Shown here piece after piece: positions 5,686-7,858 of a stretch of DNA of 7,858 bases. Position 1 is the first letter of the stretch. The number at the start of each line of letters is the position of its first letter. A program made the translations under genes and the position numbers. Source of the stretch: an uncultured Verrucomicrobiota bacterium (GTDB taxonomy: Bacteria > Verrucomicrobiota > Verrucomicrobiia > Chthoniobacterales > SZAS-18); assembly GCA_937871685.1 (NCBI GenBank), contig CALMOL010000486.1, positions 1-7,858 on the forward strand. Reading direction: 5' to 3'. The notes under the pieces were generated by a model. The model had not been told where the DNA came from. It saw only the letters and a program-made list of their open reading frames with translations, and did no database searches.

Positions 5686-7011
5686 TCAGGTGGCGCGCAC
5701 GCGCAGGCTACCCGACAGGCTGAACACCGCGCTCATGATCGCGAAGACCACCATCCCGACGACACCGGCGATGAGCACGATGATCACCGGCGGAATGAGC
5801 GCGGTGGCCGTTTCGATCTTGCCGTTTAGCTCCCGCTCGAAGACGTCGGCGACCAGCTCCATCGTCTCGGCGAAGCGGCCGGTCTGCTCGCCAACGGCCA
5901 TCATGTCGAGCATGAGGTCAGGGAAGATCCCTTGCCGGGTAAGCGCGGCCGAAAGCGTGGCACCATCGATGACTTCCGCCCGCGCGGCGAGGAGCTTCTC
6001 TCGGAGCCAAGAGTTGTCCGCGATATTGGCAAGCAACTCCACGGCGCGGAGGAGGGACACGCCATTGCGCAGGAGCGTTCCCATAGTGCGCGCAAACTGC
6101 GCGTAGAACCGGTGCCGAGCCACGCCACCGTAACCTGGGAGGCGAAGGCGGAGCCGGTCCCAGGCGAGCCGGCCCGCCGGCGAGCGAGTCAACGCCCGAA
6201 AAACAAGCCAGACCGCCACCAATCCGCCCGCGATGACCCACCAGCGGCTGACCAAGGTCTTGTTGACCTCAATGAGAATACGCGTTGGGAGAGGGAGCGT
6301 GCCTCCCGCCTTGTCGAAGAAACCCGTGATTTGGGGCACAAGCACGGTGATGAACACGATCACAAGGGCCACGCCAAAGCCGGCAAGAAACAGCGGGTAG
6401 AGGAGCGCCTGCTTGACCTTGTCCCGGAGGGTCTTGACCTCGGTGAGGTGAACGACCAGGCGGCGAAGGATTTCCGGCAACGCGCCGCTCGCCTCGCCTG
6501 CCTGGACTAGGTTAACGTAGAGCGGAGGGAACGATCGCGGCATTTGTGCTAGGGCCTGCGAGAAGCTCCGGCCCTCGACCAGATCCTGGTGCAATTGCGC
6601 CGTGATTTGCTTGATGGCGGGCTGCTTGAGCCGCCGCATCAGGGCCTTGAGGGCCTCATCCAGCGTCATTCCCGCGCCGAGAAGGTGAGCCAGCTGTTCG
6701 GTGAAGAGCAAACGCAGCGCGTGAGAAACGCGCGGCTCCGTGGCGGAAGCGGCGGAACGCGCTGCCAAGTTCGCAGACACGCTCTTTTCTACCTGTGCGG
6801 CAGCCTTTGGCTTCGTCCGAGTGGCTGGTGAGGTGGTCGGCTCCAGCTTGGCGGTGGTGCGATCGCCGCTTCCGCCAGGCGCGTTTACGCGGAATGGGAT
6901 ACACTGCATGCGCTCGATGAGTCTCACCGCCGCGGAGCGATCAGCCGCTTCGACGCTGCCGCTGACGACCGATCCGTCGCGTTTACGCGCTTGAAACTCG
7001 AAAGCAGGCAT
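5686..7011 (-). CDS. GspF/PilC-family inner-membrane platform protein
   Basis: This 441-residue protein belongs to the GspF/PilC family, the inner-membrane platform of type II secretion and type IV pilus machines, which couples the assembly ATPase to pseudopilin or pilin polymerisation. The N-terminal domain FEFQARKRDGSVVSGSVEA (4-22) to IPFRV (38-42) is typical. Two T2SSF repeats follow, near 101-224 and 303-426, each with the family turn: GEASGAL (172-178) and GEQTGRF (374-380). Hydrophobic segments are near 207-228, 257-273 and 405-430. Residues 43-94 form a Ser/Thr/Ala/Lys-rich linker that makes the protein somewhat longer than the usual 400 or so. The start at 7011 gives the canonical MPAFEFQA N-terminus; an in-frame ATG at 7110 would overlap the divergent purA start and adds nothing recognisable. 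No GspE/PilB ATPase or pilin gene is visible, so whether this is GspF or PilC, or an orphan, cannot be decided here. Confidence 0.92.
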   Translation of the reverse strand: MPAFEFQARKRDGSVVSGSVEAADRSAAVRLIERMQCIPFRVNAPGGSGDRTTAKLEPTTSPATRTKPKAAAQVEKSVSANLAARSAASATEPRVSHALRLLFTEQLAHLLGAGMTLDEALKALMRRLKQPAIKQITAQLHQDLVEGRSFSQALAQMPRSFPPLYVNLVQAGEASGALPEILRRLVVHLTEVKTLRDKVKQALLYPLFLAGFGVALVIVFITVLVPQITGFFDKAGGTLPLPTRILIEVNKTLVSRWWVIAGGLVAVWLVFRALTRSPAGRLAWDRLRLRLPGYGGVARHRFYAQFARTMGTLLRNGVSLLRAVELLANIADNSWLREKLLAARAEVIDGATLSAALTRQGIFPDLMLDMMAVGEQTGRFAETMELVADVFERELNGKIETATALIPPVIIVLIAGVVGMVVFAIMSAVFSLSGSLRVRAT

Positions 7012-7069
7012 GATCCCGGGAGGAGAGCCGTGGCGGCGAGCGTGCGCAAGGAGGCGGCGCTGGTTCTGC

Positions 7070-7103
7070 TTGTCTTGTGACGGGGCTGGATTAATTCTGT
7101 CCC
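7070..7103 (+). promoter_or_regulatory. Candidate purA promoter, possibly leaderless
   Basis: The 92-base divergent region between the gspF-like gene and purA contains TTGTCT (7070-7075), then 16 bases, then TAATTC (7092-7097). This is an AT-rich island in GC-rich DNA. If the latter is the -10 element, transcription would start at about 7104, on the A of the purA ATG. No Shine-Dalgarno sequence precedes that ATG. Both hexamer matches are imperfect, so this is a proposal. Confidence 0.35.
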
Positions 7104-7858
7104 ATGCCATCCACGGTCATCGTCGGCGCCCAATGGGGTGATGAAGGAAAGGGTAAAATCATTGATTTTCTCGCCGAGGACATGGACGTTGTCGTGCGCA
7201 CGCAGGGCGGCAACAACGCTGGTCACACGATTTACGTGCGGGGGGAGAAATTCGTCTTGAGCCTCGTTCCCTCGGGAATCCTTCGTTCAGGGAAGATCTG
7301 CGTTCTGGCGAACGGAGTCGTGATCGACCCAGCTGCCCTCACTTCCGAAATCGAGTCGCTTCGGGCGCGAAACGTCGCGGTCAGTCCGCGTAATCTGCGA
7401 ATCAGTGATCGGGCGCACTTAGTGATGCCCTACCATCGCCAGCGGGATCGCCTCGACGAGGGCGGTGGGCGAAAAATCGGGACAACGATGCGTGGAATTG
7501 GACCAGCCTACGGCGATAAGATTGGCCGCGTCGGCCTTCGTGCGCATCAGTTGCTGGATCCGAAACGCCTCAAACATCTGGTGCGCGAACGTGTGGAAGA
7601 ATCAAACCATCGTTTTAGGTCCACAGCAGATGAGATTTCAGCCGAAGCCGCGGCAAAGGAGTTCGAGGCGCTGGCAACTGAGTTGGGTCCTTACGTCTGC
7701 GATACCACGACCTTCCTGGAGGAGTCGAGGGACGCTGGTAAGAAAATATTGTTCGAAGGGGCTCAAGGCACCTTCTTGGACATTGTTCACGGCACCTACC
7801 CATTCGTCACCTCCTCGAACACTACTGCAGGCGGGGTCTGCACCGGGGCGGGGATTCC
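7104..7858 (+). CDS. purA: Adenylosuccinate synthetase, N-terminal part
   Basis: The first 251 residues of PurA are present; the gene runs off the right edge, and the family is usually about 420-430 residues. The enzyme is a cytoplasmic homodimer that joins IMP and aspartate with GTP to make adenylosuccinate, the first step from IMP to AMP. Seen are QWGDEGKGK (10-18), the phosphate-binding loop with the catalytic Asp13, GNNAGHT (36-42) with His41, GTTMRGIGPAY (126-136) and EGAQGTFLDIVHGTYPF (218-234) followed by the conserved TSSNTTAGG stretch (236-244). All the landmarks expected for this portion are intact. The ATG at 7104 gives the standard length before the P-loop. Local G+C is about 47-58%, clearly below neighbouring genes. 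It is transcribed away from the gspF-like gene. PurB, which acts next in the pathway, lies about 5.5 kb away on the opposite strand. Confidence 0.97.
   Translation, partial: MPSTVIVGAQWGDEGKGKIIDFLAEDMDVVVRTQGGNNAGHTIYVRGEKFVLSLVPSGILRSGKICVLANGVVIDPAALTSEIESLRARNVAVSPRNLRISDRAHLVMPYHRQRDRLDEGGGRKIGTTMRGIGPAYGDKIGRVGLRAHQLLDPKRLKHLVRERVEESNHRFRSTADEISAEAAAKEFEALATELGPYVCDTTTFLEESRDAGKKILFEGAQGTFLDIVHGTYPFVTSSNTTAGGVCTGAGI

Noticed and set aside
5932..6510. 192-residue + strand frame inside the gspF-like gene
   Set aside because: It is antisense to conserved T2SSF repeats and its translation is charged low-complexity sequence typical of a shadow frame.
7012..7110. Longer start for the gspF-like protein (ATG at 7110)
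   Set aside because: It would overlap the purA start codon and add 33 residues with no family resemblance; MPAFEFQA at 7011 is the canonical start.
1..7858. tRNA, rRNA, CRISPR array, insertion sequence or integrase
   Set aside because: I looked for cloverleaf-type sequence with a CCA-like end, regularly spaced repeats, terminal inverted repeats and transposase motifs, and saw none; a tool-based scan would be needed to exclude weak cases.

Overview
The window reads as ordinary chromosome from a GC-rich Gram-negative-type bacterium. Most genes sampled are about 62-70% G+C, packed tightly, with no Shine-Dalgarno-like sequence before most starts. A Verrucomicrobiota-like or similar environmental lineage is my best guess from the protein style and gene mix, but that is an impression and not a proof. 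No rRNA, tRNA, CRISPR array, insertion sequence, integrase or phage gene was seen. No gene-free stretch exceeds 300 bases; the longest are about 127 bases (1739-1865) and 114 bases (2499-2612).

Layout. A leftward block covers about 1-2498: a YqaA-type inner-membrane protein, a 49-residue unrecognised protein, adenylosuccinate lyase (purB), and the first 73 residues of a single-pass membrane protein that runs off the left edge. The spacings are 127, 40 and 26 bases, so this could be one transcript, with a possible structured terminator after yqaA. A divergent 114-base region then leads to a rightward pair: a 611-residue MsbA-like ABC exporter (fused membrane and ATPase domains) and a 393-residue glycosyltransferase-like protein. 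The pair is separated by 54 bases that contain a perfect 14-base palindrome. The glycosyltransferase meets, tail to tail with one base between stop codons, a leftward GspF/PilC inner-membrane platform protein. That gene diverges from purA (adenylosuccinate synthetase), which runs off the right edge.

Functionally, purA and purB supply the AMP branch of purine synthesis: PurA joins IMP and aspartate, and PurB releases AMP. They sit at opposite ends facing outward, so they are linked but not co-transcribed. The ABC exporter and glycosyltransferase may form a small envelope-glycoconjugate module. The GspF homologue belongs to type II secretion or type IV pili, but no ATPase or pilin partner is visible.

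I found no convincing new system. The points most worth a second look are a low-GC, rare-codon patch inside the ABC ATPase domain, the lower GC of purA, the lack of Shine-Dalgarno motifs with recurrent CCC just before ATG, a possible leaderless purA promoter, and several dyads placed at gene junctions.
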